NCBI GenBank assembly: GCA_015058265.1 | Contig: SVCR01000051.1 | Coordinates: forward strand, 1-8,996 | Source of the DNA: Clostridiales bacterium | Lineage (GTDB): Bacteria > Bacillota_A > Clostridia > Peptostreptococcales > Anaerovoracaceae | DNA: 8,996 nt | Direction of reading: 5' to 3' | Shown: piece after piece, positions 1-6,748 of the stretch | Layout of the letters: each line of letters starts with the position of its first letter | How positions within the stretch are numbered: the first letter of the stretch is position 1 | Translations under genes and position numbers: made by a program | The notes under the pieces: generated by a model | Seen by the model: only the letters and a program-made list of their open reading frames with translations | What the model was told of the DNA's origin: nothing | Databases searched by the model: none

Positions 1-25
1 TATGGATTTGAAGCAACAGAAAGAA

Positions 26-802
26 ATGAATATACTCGCACTCGAAACAACAGGAAAATACGGCTCTGCTGCAGTGATCAATGACAGGGGTGAAGTGTTC
101 ACTTCTGCATCTTCCGCGGAAATGAATCACCTTAAAGACATCATCACTATCAGCGATGAAGCGATCAGGCTTGCCGGAATAAAGAAGTCAGATCTGACAC
201 ATGTCGCAGCTTCGGCCGGACCGGGATCGTTCACCGGGATCAGGATCGGAGTGACTACGGCGAGGACGCTCTCGCAGATGCTGGATATACCTTGTATCGG
301 TGTATCATCTCTTGAGGGAATGGCTAACAGGGTCCTCGAGGAAGCAGACCGTTTAGGTGCGGATCTCGTTGCCGCGGTGATCAATGCAAGGAGACACCAG
401 ACCTACGCGGCTGTCTGGGAGAAGGTGTTCGCCGAGGATGCGGGAGTCACATCGCTGACTGAACTGTATGAAGAGCGCCAGTACATGATCGAAGAACTTC
501 TGGACATCCTGAAAACAGCTTCATCAGAGCGTGGCGGTGCCAAGGTGTTCTTCACCGGCGACGGAATAGACGCGTACGGCGATATCATCAGAGACACTTT
601 GCCTGAAGGATCATACATACTGGCAGATGAGAGCATCCGCTATCAGGACGCATCCAGTGTAGCGCGAATCGCTATGCGGCATGCCGAGGCCGGCAGGACA
701 TCGTCATATGATGAACTGCTGCCGGAATACATGAGGCTGTCTGAGGCTGAACAGAGACTCAAGTCAGGCACCTTGAGTGACAAGATAAGAAAACTGAAAT
801 AA
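26..802 (+). CDS. tsaB: tRNA threonylcarbamoyladenosine biosynthesis protein TsaB
   Basis: TsaB is the non-catalytic ASKHA-fold partner of TsaD in the cytoplasmic complex that transfers the threonylcarbamoyl group to A37 of ANN-decoding tRNAs (t6A). The protein opens with the family N-terminus MNILALETT and carries the hallmark GPGSFTGIRIG at about residues 65-75, followed by the ARTLSQ helix. The C-terminus has the usual PEYMRLSEAE segment. With the start at 26 the protein has 258 residues, slightly above the usual 220-240. An in-frame ATG at 2 would add eight residues (MDLKQQKE) that do not look like the family, so I prefer 26. The ribosome binding site is weak for 26, and for 2 it would lie outside the window. 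The gene is first in a run with rimI (13 bases downstream) and tsaD. Identity is firm; only the start is uncertain. Confidence 0.93.
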   Translation: MNILALETTGKYGSAAVINDRGEVFTSASSAEMNHLKDIITISDEAIRLAGIKKSDLTHVAASAGPGSFTGIRIGVTTARTLSQMLDIPCIGVSSLEGMANRVLEEADRLGADLVAAVINARRHQTYAAVWEKVFAEDAGVTSLTELYEERQYMIEELLDILKTASSERGGAKVFFTGDGIDAYGDIIRDTLPEGSYILADESIRYQDASSVARIAMRHAEAGRTSSYDELLPEYMRLSEAEQRLKSGTLSDKIRKLK

Positions 803-815
803 ACAGGAAGCAGGT

Positions 816-1286
816 ATGACGGAACGAATGAAGGGCGGTCCCGGAGACGTAGAGATAAGAATGGCAGCAGAGGCTGACGTGCCCGCGCTCGCCGAAATAG
901 AACGAGCCTGCTTCGACTCGCCTTGGACTGAAGCTCAGATAAGAGCTGATGTTGCCGAGAACGACAGGGCGTACGTTGCGGTTGCAGTTCTCGAAGATAA
1001 AGCAGCAGGATATGCGGATGTAATGGTGGCAGGAGGCGAAGGTCAGCTGTATAATATAGCGGTAGCGCCGCTTTACAGGAGGATGCATATCGGCAGGAAA
1101 CTGATGGAGCATATCATCGGCTACTGCAGGGAAAACTGCTGTGACTGCATCACCCTTGAGGTCAGGTCGGGCAATGAAGAGGCGAACGGCCTGTATCGCA
1201 GCATGGGGTTCAACGATGTCGCTGTCAGGCAGGCATATTATGAAGACGGAGAAGACGCGGTACTGATGGAACTGGTACTCGCTTAG
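816..1286 (+). CDS. rimI: Ribosomal protein S18-alanine N-acetyltransferase family protein RimI (GNAT)
   Basis: This is a 156-residue GNAT-fold N-acetyltransferase of the RimI type, which uses acetyl-CoA to acetylate protein N-termini (the S18 N-terminal alanine in E. coli). Typical segments are the FDSPWTEAQI motif (about residues 33-42), the acetyl-CoA strand-helix NIAVAPLYRRMHIGRKLMEHI (about 80-100, in two parts YNIAVAPLY and RRMHIGRKL), LEVRSGNEEANGLYRSMGF (about 114-132) and the closing AYYEDGEDAVLM. E115 and Y127 align with the general base and acid proposed for E. coli RimI. The first glycine of the usual Q/R-x-x-G-x-G/A loop is a histidine (H91). AGGAAG at 805-810, five bases ahead, supports this start. 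It sits between tsaB and tsaD, as in many Firmicutes, and is probably cotranscribed. The true substrate is inferred. Confidence 0.92.
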   Translation: MTERMKGGPGDVEIRMAAEADVPALAEIERACFDSPWTEAQIRADVAENDRAYVAVAVLEDKAAGYADVMVAGGEGQLYNIAVAPLYRRMHIGRKLMEHIIGYCRENCCDCITLEVRSGNEEANGLYRSMGFNDVAVRQAYYEDGEDAVLMELVLA

Positions 1287-1305
1287 AAAGATACATAGAT
1301 AGTAA

Positions 1306-2322
1306 ATGAAAGACGGAAAACATCTTACACTCGGAATAGAAACCAGCTGTGATGAGACTGCTGCATCTGTTGTTGCAGACGGGCGGAATGTCCTCAGCAA
1401 TGTGATCAGCTCTCAGATCAGCATACATACACAATTCGGGGGAGTCGTGCCGGAGATCGCTTCGAGGAGACATCTTGAGAACATTAACGATGTCATAGCT
1501 CAGGCTCTTAAGGAAGCCGGTGTGACGATCAAAGACATAGATCTGATCGGTGTCACTTACGGACCGGGTCTTGTCGGGGCGCTGCTTATCGGCGTGGCAG
1601 CAGCCAAGAGCATCGCTTATGCATGCGATATCCCGCTGGTAGGGGTGAACCATATGCACGGGCATATAGCTGCTAATTATCTGGAGCACCATGAGCTCGA
1701 GCCGCCGTTCATGGCTCTGGTAGTATCCGGAGGACATACTAATATCGTCAATGTCCCTGAATACAACAGATGCGAGAAGCTCGGCAGCACGAGAGACGAT
1801 GCTGCAGGAGAGGCGTTCGATAAGGTCGCGAGGGTCATCGGCCTCGGTTATCCGGGCGGACCTAAGATAGACAAAGCTGCCCGCAGCGGCAGGAGGGACG
1901 CTATAGATTTCAAGAGAGTGTGGCTGGAGCCGGGCAGTTATGATTTCAGCTTCTCTGGACTCAAGACCCAGGCTCTTAATTATCTCAACAGCGAGAGACA
2001 GGCCGGGAGAGAGATCAATGTTGATGATGTAGCGGCGAGCTTCCAGGAAGCTGTTGTTGAAGTCATCGCTGAGAAAGCCATAAGAGCTGCGCTGGGATAC
2101 GGACAGAAGAGGATCGTCATGGCAGGCGGAGTCGCTTCGAACACCAGACTCAGAGAGCTCATCTCGGAGAAAGCAGAGGCGAACGGTATCGCTGTTCTGA
2201 GACCGAGCCCTATCCTCTGTACAGACAACGGAGCTATGATCGCTTCGGCCGCATATTATGCATATCAGGCAGGAGAAGTTTCCGGATATGATCTGGACGC
2301 GGTACCTGCGCTGGAATTCTGA
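1306..2322 (+). CDS. tsaD: tRNA N6-adenosine threonylcarbamoyltransferase TsaD
   Basis: TsaD (formerly Gcp/YgjD) is the catalytic ASKHA ATPase-like subunit that moves threonylcarbamoyl from TC-AMP to tRNA A37. The 338 residues match the usual full length. Visible marks are [12 protein letters not shown] at about 10-21, the metal-binding VNHMHGH with H116 and H120, the nucleotide-binding [10 protein letters not shown] (139-148), [10 protein letters not shown] (168-177), the MAGGVASN loop (272-279) and the third metal ligand D307 in CTDNGAMIA. All expected metal ligands are present, so it should be active. It starts 19 bases after rimI; no strong Shine-Dalgarno is visible, only a loose AGAAAG, which suggests translation partly coupled to rimI. 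TsaE and TsaC/YwlC, also needed for t6A, are not in the window; tsaE could lie just upstream. Confidence 0.97.
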   Translation: MKDGKHLTLGIETSCDETAASVVADGRNVLSNVISSQISIHTQFGGVVPEIASRRHLENINDVIAQALKEAGVTIKDIDLIGVTYGPGLVGALLIGVAAAKSIAYACDIPLVGVNHMHGHIAANYLEHHELEPPFMALVVSGGHTNIVNVPEYNRCEKLGSTRDDAAGEAFDKVARVIGLGYPGGPKIDKAARSGRRDAIDFKRVWLEPGSYDFSFSGLKTQALNYLNSERQAGREINVDDVAASFQEAVVEVIAEKAIRAALGYGQKRIVMAGGVASNTRLRELISEKAEANGIAVLRPSPILCTDNGAMIASAAYYAYQAGEVSGYDLDAVPALEF

Positions 2323-2333
2323 AATAAAGATAA

Positions 2334-2423
2334 ATGAAAGACTGCAGGGTCATATATGTGATCCTGCGGAGACATAAGACCGGATCAAGGGAGAACACAC
2401 CATATGCTCGTAATGTCGGGTAA
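2334..2423 (+). other. Candidate upstream ORF (29 codons) ahead of the ABC-F gene
   Basis: An ATG at 2334, twelve bases after the tsaD stop, opens a 29-codon frame beginning MKDCRVIYVILRRHKTG. It ends at a TAA at 2421-2423, overlapping the start of the ABC-F gene in another frame by 20 bases. Its only Shine-Dalgarno hint is AAAG, so translation is uncertain. The hairpin at 2342-2369 lies inside it. Short leader ORFs precede several antibiotic-resistance ABC-F genes, but this ABC-F looks like a housekeeping type. It may simply be chance. Confidence 0.2.
2342..2369 (+). repeat. Inverted repeat / RNA hairpin between tsaD and the ABC-F gene
   Basis: CTGCAGGGTCA (2342-2352) and TGATCCTGCGG (2359-2369) can form an 11-bp stem with two G-U pairs around the loop TATATG. 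No T-run follows, so it is not a standard intrinsic terminator. It lies about 20 bases upstream of the ABC-F Shine-Dalgarno. It may be an mRNA processing or stability element, or part of a leader that controls the ABC-F gene. Confidence 0.45.
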
Positions 2424-4356
2424 AGACATCAGTAAGAATTACGGAACAGACATCATTACGGAAGATGTCTCGTTTGGTGTGAACAAAGGTGACAGGATAG
2501 GTATTGTCGGGGCTAACGGCTGCGGCAAGACCACCCTCCTCAATATGATCGCCGGAGTAACGGAACCGTCGTCCGGGAATATATATATCAGGAGCGATAT
2601 GACAGTCGGCTACCTGAGGCAGAACAACATCTTCTTCTCAGGCGGTACGGTTATCGAAGAGGCACAGAAGACTTTCGAGCACTTTTACTCGATGGAGAAG
2701 GAAATCGATGATCTTCAGGTGCTGATCTCCGATCATGAGAGCAGGGACTTTGACAAGAACCTCTCGCGTTATACTGAACTCATTGAGGAATATGAGAAGA
2801 AGGGCGGCCTGACTTATAAGAGCGAGCTGTCGGCAGTACTCAGACATATGGGCTTCGATGAGACGTCGCAGAACAAGAAGACAGGCGTGCTGTCGGGAGG
2901 AGAGAGGACAAGACTGGCGCTTTCCTGCATGCTGCTGAGAAAGCCGGACATACTGATGCTGGACGAGCCGACCAACCATCTGGATCTTCGCATGCTCGAC
3001 TGGCTCGAGACATATCTGAAGAGCTATCAGGGAACTTTGCTCGTCGTATCTCATGACAGGTATTTCCTAGACAAGATAGTTAACCGGATATTCGACATGA
3101 GCGGCGGGACGCTGACAGCCTATACAGGTAATTACTCGGAATTCCTGATCAGAAAAGCTGAACGCCTCGAGACTATGAGGCGCGAATATGAGAAGCAGCA
3201 AGCCGAGATCGCCCGTCAGGAGGAGATAATACGCAGATTCAAGCAGCATGGGACAGAGCATCTGACCAAGAGAGCTAAGTCCAGGGAGAAGAGGCTGGCG
3301 CATGTCGAGCTGCTGGAGAAGCCGGAACAGGCTCAGACCAGGATGAAGCTGAACTTCGACGCGGATTTCAAGAGCGGAGGCGAAGTCATCACGGCAGAAG
3401 ATCTTGCCAAGAGCTACGGAAGCAGGCAGCTGTTCCGCGGAGTCTCAATGGATCTGAGAAAAGGCGAGAGAGTCTGCATAATAGGTGACAACGGTGTCGG
3501 CAAGACGACGCTGCTGAGGATATTGATGGAGCAGGAGAAGCCCGACGACGGATACCTGAGGATCGGATATAATGTCGACTTTGGTTATTATGATCAGGGC
3601 CAGCTGCTGCTTGACGAAAATGAGACTGTGCTCGGAGAGATGAAGAATGCCTATCATCTGTATACAGATACAGAGATGAGATCACTGCTCGGACGTTTTC
3701 TGTTCAAGGGGGATGATGTCTTCAAGCAGGTGCGCGATCTTTCCGGAGGAGAGAAGGCAAAGCTGTCGCTGCTTAAGCTCATGTTGTCGGGTGCTAATAC
3801 TCTCGTGCTGGATGAGCCTACCAACCATCTGGACATCGAATCGCGTGAAGTCGTCGAAGATGCTTTGATGGAGTTCGGCGGGACGATACTCATAGTCTCG
3901 CACGACAGATATCTGCTCACGAGGATACCTGACAGGATCCTGGAACTCACAGAAAACGGGATGGTTGAATACAAGGGCAACTTTGAGTACTATCTTGAGA
4001 AGAACGGGATGTCATCTGCGGACGAGGATACGCCTGAAGAAAGCAAGAGCAAAGCCAAAGGCAACGGTTCCGGCGATGATGAGATGCAGAAGACTTTGAA
4101 TAATGTCCGCTCGGCCGAAGCAGAGCGTCAGGCGCGCAAGCAGAAGGAAGCTGAAGAGCGGCGCCGCGGAAGACGAGAGGAACAGATCGAAGCGAAGATA
4201 CATGAATTGGAAGGCTTGATCTCCGATATAGAAGAAGCGATGAGCGATCCTGAGAAAGCGGCTGACTTTGAATGGATGCATGAGAAATCTGCTGAGATGG
4301 CAGCTTATGAAGAGGAGATATCAGCGCTTTACGATGAATGGATGGAGCTGCAGTGA
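2404..4356 (+). CDS. ABC-F family ATPase with C-terminal coiled coil (YdiF/Uup-like ribosome-associated factor)
   Basis: This cytoplasmic protein has two ABC ATPase domains in one chain and no membrane segment, the ABC-F plan. Domain 1 has Walker A GANGCGKT (36-43), signature LSGGE (163-167), Walker B ILMLDE (183-188) and SHDR (216-219). A charged helical linker (about 245-320), the tRNA-interaction segment of the family, joins it to domain 2, with GDNGVGKT (361-368), LSGGE (446-450), LVLDE (467-471) and SHDR (499-502). Both catalytic glutamates (E188, E471) are present. Residues about 536-650 form an acidic/basic hydrophilic linker and a coiled coil, as in Uup and B. subtilis YdiF. The family binds the ribosomal E site and relieves stalled or poorly positioned peptidyl-tRNA. 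AAGGGAGA at 2387-2394 fits ATG 2404, not the ATG at 2413. Position after tsaD matches B. subtilis ydiF. I infer a housekeeping translation factor rather than a resistance protein. Confidence 0.94.
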   Translation: MLVMSGKDISKNYGTDIITEDVSFGVNKGDRIGIVGANGCGKTTLLNMIAGVTEPSSGNIYIRSDMTVGYLRQNNIFFSGGTVIEEAQKTFEHFYSMEKEIDDLQVLISDHESRDFDKNLSRYTELIEEYEKKGGLTYKSELSAVLRHMGFDETSQNKKTGVLSGGERTRLALSCMLLRKPDILMLDEPTNHLDLRMLDWLETYLKSYQGTLLVVSHDRYFLDKIVNRIFDMSGGTLTAYTGNYSEFLIRKAERLETMRREYEKQQAEIARQEEIIRRFKQHGTEHLTKRAKSREKRLAHVELLEKPEQAQTRMKLNFDADFKSGGEVITAEDLAKSYGSRQLFRGVSMDLRKGERVCIIGDNGVGKTTLLRILMEQEKPDDGYLRIGYNVDFGYYDQGQLLLDENETVLGEMKNAYHLYTDTEMRSLLGRFLFKGDDVFKQVRDLSGGEKAKLSLLKLMLSGANTLVLDEPTNHLDIESREVVEDALMEFGGTILIVSHDRYLLTRIPDRILELTENGMVEYKGNFEYYLEKNGMSSADEDTPEESKSKAKGNGSGDDEMQKTLNNVRSAEAERQARKQKEAEERRRGRREEQIEAKIHELEGLISDIEEAMSDPEKAADFEWMHEKSAEMAAYEEEISALYDEWMELQ

Positions 4357-4531
4357 CTTGCGCATGCAGTATTGATGCTTCTTTAGCGCGTCAAAGCTGT
4401 GATATGAGTGAAATAAAGTATGTAATCTCGAACAATTGCTATAAAAACCGAACTATTGTATTGAAATAGAAATGGTCGATAAATTATAATTTACCTGATA
4501 TAGGAATATAAATAAGAATAAGGAGATCACT
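4357..4531. other. Intergenic spacer holding the acpP promoter
   Basis: This 175-base, AT-rich stretch separates the ABC-F gene from acpP. It has no convincing ORF. An imperfect dyad (TGAC..GCGC at 4354-4363 with GCGCGTCA at 4386-4393) follows the ABC-F stop but has no T-tract, so I do not call a terminator. The acpP promoter lies at 4461-4490. I see no FapR-like palindrome. Confidence 0.6.
4461..4490 (+). promoter_or_regulatory. Sigma-A type promoter of acpP
   Basis: TTGAAA at 4461-4466 and a perfect TATAAT at 4485-4490 are separated by 18 bases. Transcription would start near 4497, leaving a leader of about 35 bases before acpP. This implies that acpP is transcribed separately from the upstream t6A/ABC-F genes. 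Confidence 0.78.
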
Positions 4532-4759
4532 ATGGTATTTGAAAAAGTTAAAAATCTGATAGTAGAACAGTTGGAAGTCGATCCTGATATGATCACAATG
4601 GATACAGATTTCATGAAGGATCTCGAAGCAGATTCTCTTGATGCTGTTGAGATCATTCTCGGTGTCGAGGATGAATACGGAATTGAGATCCCTGATGAAG
4701 TAGCTGAAAACTTCGCCAAGGTTTCAGATATTGTAAATTATATCGAGGCCAACAAGTAA
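4532..4759 (+). CDS. acpP: Acyl carrier protein
   Basis: This 75-residue acidic protein has the normal length of a type II acyl carrier protein. It carries the phosphopantetheine attachment motif EADSLDAVEII with S35 as the modified serine, preceded by the conserved DTDFMKDLEADS helix start and followed by GVEDEYGIEIPDE. The holo form carries growing acyl chains as thioesters in cytoplasmic fatty acid synthesis. AGGAGA at 4521-4526 is a good ribosome binding site. The gene stands alone with its own promoter, with no fab genes nearby in the window, and lies between the ABC-F gene and rex, the place of moaC in B. subtilis. It could be a specialised carrier protein, but the motif and length fit the general AcpP. 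Confidence 0.95.
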   Translation: MVFEKVKNLIVEQLEVDPDMITMDTDFMKDLEADSLDAVEIILGVEDEYGIEIPDEVAENFAKVSDIVNYIEANK

Positions 4760-4780
4760 CTCCGTATCAGATCAATATAA

Positions 4781-4801
4781 CATGTCCGGGTTCCGGACAT
4801 G
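4781..4801. repeat. Perfect 9+9 inverted repeat in the rex promoter region
   Basis: CATGTCCGG (4781-4789) and CCGGACATG (4793-4801) are exact reverse complements around GTT. The repeat is 21 bases after the acpP stop and ends nine bases before the rex -10 box, so it covers the -35 region. No T-tract follows, which argues against an intrinsic terminator for acpP. It does not resemble the Rex box (TTGTGA..TCACAA type). An operator for an unidentified regulator, or an mRNA 3'-end hairpin, are the two readings. Confidence 0.7.
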
Positions 4802-4810
4802 GCATAGAGG

Positions 4811-4816
4811 TATAAT
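4811..4816 (+). promoter_or_regulatory. Probable -10 box of rex
   Basis: TATAAT at 4811-4816 is a perfect -10 hexamer 26 bases before the rex start. No good -35 hexamer is found at 16-18 bases; that position is occupied by the palindrome at 4781-4801. This would fit a promoter that depends on, or is blocked by, a bound regulator. Confidence 0.5.
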
Positions 4817-4842
4817 TACGGGGCGAAAGAAAGGGGATCGGA

Positions 4843-5496
4843 ATGAACGGAAAATCCAAGGTGTCAAACGCCATTATAAGGAGATTGCCGAGATACAGAC
4901 GATATCTTGGGCACCTGCAGACCAAGGGTATCAGAAAAGTTTCATCTAATGAACTCAGTGAAATGATCGGATATACTGCCTCTCAGATAAGACAGGATCT
5001 GAACACATTCGGTGAATTCGGACAGCAGGGCTACGGATATGAAGTAGATAAACTGTATAAAGAGATCAATAAAATACTCGGACTTGACAGAGAATATAAG
5101 ACTGTTGTTGTCGGTGTAGGTAATCTCGGACAGGCTATCACCAACTATACTTACTATTATAAGATAGGCTTCAATATCATGGGATTGTTCGATGTCAATC
5201 CTAAGATCATCGGAAACTGGATCAACGATGTTGAGGTAATGGACTACAGCATGCTCGAAGAGTATGTCAGAAGAGAGAACATAGACATCGGTATCATCTG
5301 CGTCAACAGGGAGAATGCTCAGAGTGTAGCTGACAAGCTCGTCGCGGGCGGCGTCAGCGGTATCTGGAACTTCGCTCCTGTGGATCTCGTCGTACCGGAT
5401 TCGGTAGCAGTTGAGTCGGTGCATCTGTCAGACAGCCTTCACGCGTTGTCATTTATGATCAAGAGCAAATCCGCGGCCGAAGCTGAGAGCAAGTGA
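4843..5496 (+). CDS. rex: Redox-sensing transcriptional repressor Rex
   Basis: Rex is a cytoplasmic homodimeric repressor that senses the NADH/NAD+ ratio and controls fermentation and redox genes. The 217 residues match the family length. The N-terminal winged helix (about 1-80) shows IRRLPRYRRYLGHL, SSNELSEMIGYTASQIRQDL and FGEFGQQGYGY, the typical DNA-binding part. A Rossmann domain follows, with the GVGNLGQA dinucleotide loop at 91-98 and D117 at the end of the next strand (GLFDVNP), then the ICVNRENAQ and IWNFAPVDL segments. The C-terminal helix (DSLHALSFMIK) serves domain swapping. AAGGGG at 4831-4836 supports the start. It has its own -10 box. The expected self-regulating Rex box is not seen directly upstream. 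The gene lies between the tsa cluster and groESL, as in B. subtilis. Confidence 0.97.
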   Translation: MNGKSKVSNAIIRRLPRYRRYLGHLQTKGIRKVSSNELSEMIGYTASQIRQDLNTFGEFGQQGYGYEVDKLYKEINKILGLDREYKTVVVGVGNLGQAITNYTYYYKIGFNIMGLFDVNPKIIGNWINDVEVMDYSMLEEYVRRENIDIGIICVNRENAQSVADKLVAGGVSGIWNFAPVDLVVPDSVAVESVHLSDSLHALSFMIKSKSAAEAESK

Positions 5497-5520
5497 TCGG
5501 GTTTTGCATAAAAGGGACAG

Positions 5521-5553
5521 AAAAAATCCCGCAGCTCACGCTGCGGGATTTTC
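5521..5553. terminator. Bidirectional intrinsic terminator between rex and the ferredoxin gene
   Basis: TCCCGCAGC (5527-5535) and GCTGCGGGA (5540-5548) form a perfect 9-bp GC-rich stem with the loop TCAC. It is flanked by AAAAAA (5521-5526) on the left and TTTT (5549-5552) on the right. It can thus stop rex transcripts on the plus strand and, with a longer U-tract, ferredoxin transcripts on the minus strand. The two genes converge here. Confidence 0.92.
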
Positions 5554-5572
5554 AATAAACCGCTAAATGCAA

Positions 5573-5740
5573 TTATGCCTCAACAGGTGCTCCTACAGGG
5601 CAGTTGGATGCACAAGCACCGCAATCGATGCAAGCACTCTCGTCGATAACATAAGGGGTGCCTTCGCTGATAGCCTCTACTGGGCAGTTACCTGCGCAAA
5701 CTCCGCAACCAATGCAATCATCAGTGATCTTATAAGCCAT
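5573..5740 (-). CDS. 2[4Fe-4S] ferredoxin, clostridial type
   Basis: This 55-residue protein is a classic small electron carrier with two [4Fe-4S] clusters. The cysteines are C9, C12, C15, C19 (CIGCGVCAGNCP) and C37, C40, C43, C47 (CIDCGACASNCP), each in the C-x2-C-x2-C-x3-C-P pattern. It begins MAYKITDDC, the standard clostridial ferredoxin opening. It serves low-potential electron transfer in anaerobes, for example with pyruvate:ferredoxin oxidoreductase or hydrogenase; the partner cannot be told here. A longer frame upstream exists, but AGGAGG placed nine bases ahead of the internal ATG (plus-strand 5740) fixes the start. It has its own strong promoter (5780-5808) and terminator (5521-5553), so it is a one-gene unit, transcribed away from the P-loop gene. 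Confidence 0.97.
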   Translation of the reverse strand: MAYKITDDCIGCGVCAGNCPVEAISEGTPYVIDESACIDCGACASNCPVGAPVEA

Positions 5741-5756
5741 TGTGATTCCTCCTTCT

Positions 5757-5787
5757 TTGAAAAAAATATCTACATTTGAAGTATAAC
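5757..5787 (+). promoter_or_regulatory. Possible promoter of the divergent P-loop/Asp23 gene
   Basis: On the plus strand TATAAC (5782-5787) with TTGAAA (5757-5762), at a long 19-base spacing, could drive the gene at 5812. Four of the -10 bases are shared with the ferredoxin -10 box on the other strand. The spacing makes this a weak candidate, but it is the only one in the 71-base divergent gap. Confidence 0.4.
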
Positions 5788-5808
5788 ACGCGTTTAAGGA
5801 AATGTAAA
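5780..5808 (-). promoter_or_regulatory. Sigma-A type promoter of the ferredoxin gene
   Basis: Read on the minus strand, TTTACA (plus-strand 5808-5803) and TATACT (5785-5780) are separated by 17 bases, a near-consensus promoter. Transcription would start near 5773 and give a leader of about 33 bases. The -35 box lies between the ribosome binding site and the ATG of the divergent gene at 5812. Confidence 0.82.
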
Positions 5809-5811
5809 CAT

Positions 5812-6687
5812 ATGAAAATAGTGTCATTTACAGGGAAAAGCGGTACGGGAAAGAGCTATCAGGCTACTGCTCTGGCACAGCAGAGGGGCTTTGATGCTAT
5901 CATCGATGATGGCCTTCTCATCTATAAAGGGCAGATAGTCGCGGGCACATCAGCGAAAAAATGCGCCTCCAAAGCAGCAGCCATGAGAACGGCGCTGTTC
6001 AATTATGATGACCACAGATCCGAGGTCATAGACGCTCTGATCAAGTATCACCCGGATACACTTATGATCATCGGCACATCAGACAAGATGACTAATATCA
6101 TAGCCGGACAGTTGGGGCTGCACGAACCGGATGAGCGCATATACATAGAAGATGTGACGACAGAAGAAGACAGAGAACTGGCTGCTCATCACCGCAATGT
6201 TGAGGGCGAGCATGTTATACCGGCACCTGTCGGACAGCTGCGAAGAGACTTTGCCGGATACTTCATGAATCCTCTGAAGAAGTTCTGGGATATCGCCAGG
6301 GGAAATGCTTTTGACGAGAAGACCAGCAAAGAGAAGGACGACGAACCGGGTGACAGAACAGTAGTGAGGCCAAAGTACAGTTACTTCGGGACTTTCTCCA
6401 TAAGCGAGCAGGTTATACGAGATATCATCAGGATCGCGGCCGAGAAATACGATGACACACTGCTGGTCGCTGACAGGATGAGCAACGGCAAACAGAACAA
6501 TATGTCAGTTACGATAGATGTCAGAGCGGTGAGAGACAGTACTACCGTAGATAAATGCATTGCGCTGCAGAAGGATGTTTATGACGCGATAGCGACCATG
6601 ACGGCTTTCACCATCGACAGCGTGAACGTCAGGATCAGAGATATCGCAAGAGATTACGACGACCTGCATTCGAGAAAGCTGCACTGA
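5812..6687 (+). CDS. P-loop NTPase domain fused to an Asp23/Gls24-like domain, function unknown
   Basis: This 291-residue soluble protein has two parts. The N-terminal half begins MKIVSFTGKSGTGKS, a Walker A motif at residues 8-15, and has a hydrophobic strand TLMIIGTSDKM (83-93) in the place of a Walker B/sensor strand, without the usual acidic pair. A charged linker (about 165-188) leads to residues 190-280, which follow the Asp23/Gls24 (DUF322) pattern: GTFSISEQVIRDIIRIAAEKY, then SVTIDVRAV, then a helix with QKDVYDAIATMTAF and the closing strand VNVRIRDI. I see no signal peptide or membrane helix. AAGGAAA at 5796-5802 supports the ATG at 5812; an in-frame ATG at 5776 lacks such a site. 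It is divergent from ferredoxin and lies upstream of ogg. Asp23 proteins are linked to the cell envelope, so an ATP-dependent envelope or division role is possible but is only inference. Confidence 0.85.
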   Translation: MKIVSFTGKSGTGKSYQATALAQQRGFDAIIDDGLLIYKGQIVAGTSAKKCASKAAAMRTALFNYDDHRSEVIDALIKYHPDTLMIIGTSDKMTNIIAGQLGLHEPDERIYIEDVTTEEDRELAAHHRNVEGEHVIPAPVGQLRRDFAGYFMNPLKKFWDIARGNAFDEKTSKEKDDEPGDRTVVRPKYSYFGTFSISEQVIRDIIRIAAEKYDDTLLVADRMSNGKQNNMSVTIDVRAVRDSTTVDKCIALQKDVYDAIATMTAFTIDSVNVRIRDIARDYDDLHSRKLH

Positions 6688-6748
6688 CAGCTAAACCAGG
6701 ATAAGGTTGAAAACAATACAGGCAAGAAAACTTACCATGATCGAAAAC

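Noticed and set aside
1..84. Open frame from the window edge to a TGA at 82-84, possible end of tsaE
   Set aside because: The 27 visible codons (starting YGFEATERNEYT) show no recognisable TsaE motif and overlap tsaB in another frame; it is too short to support a call.
759..1400. Long minus-strand frame of 213 codons across rimI and the tsaD start
   Set aside because: It is antisense to two clear genes, has no ribosome binding site or family-like features, and reads as a shadow of plus-strand codon structure.
4354..4393. Imperfect dyad after the ABC-F stop as a terminator
   Set aside because: The stem is broken by a two-base bulge, the loop is over 20 bases and no T-run follows.
5567..5779. 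Plus-strand frame of 70 codons opposite the ferredoxin gene
   Set aside because: It is the antisense of a perfect two-cluster ferredoxin with its own promoter, ribosome binding site and terminator.
6707..6738. TTGAAA at 6707-6712 as the -35 box of an ogg promoter
   Set aside because: No acceptable -10 hexamer is found at 16-18 bases.
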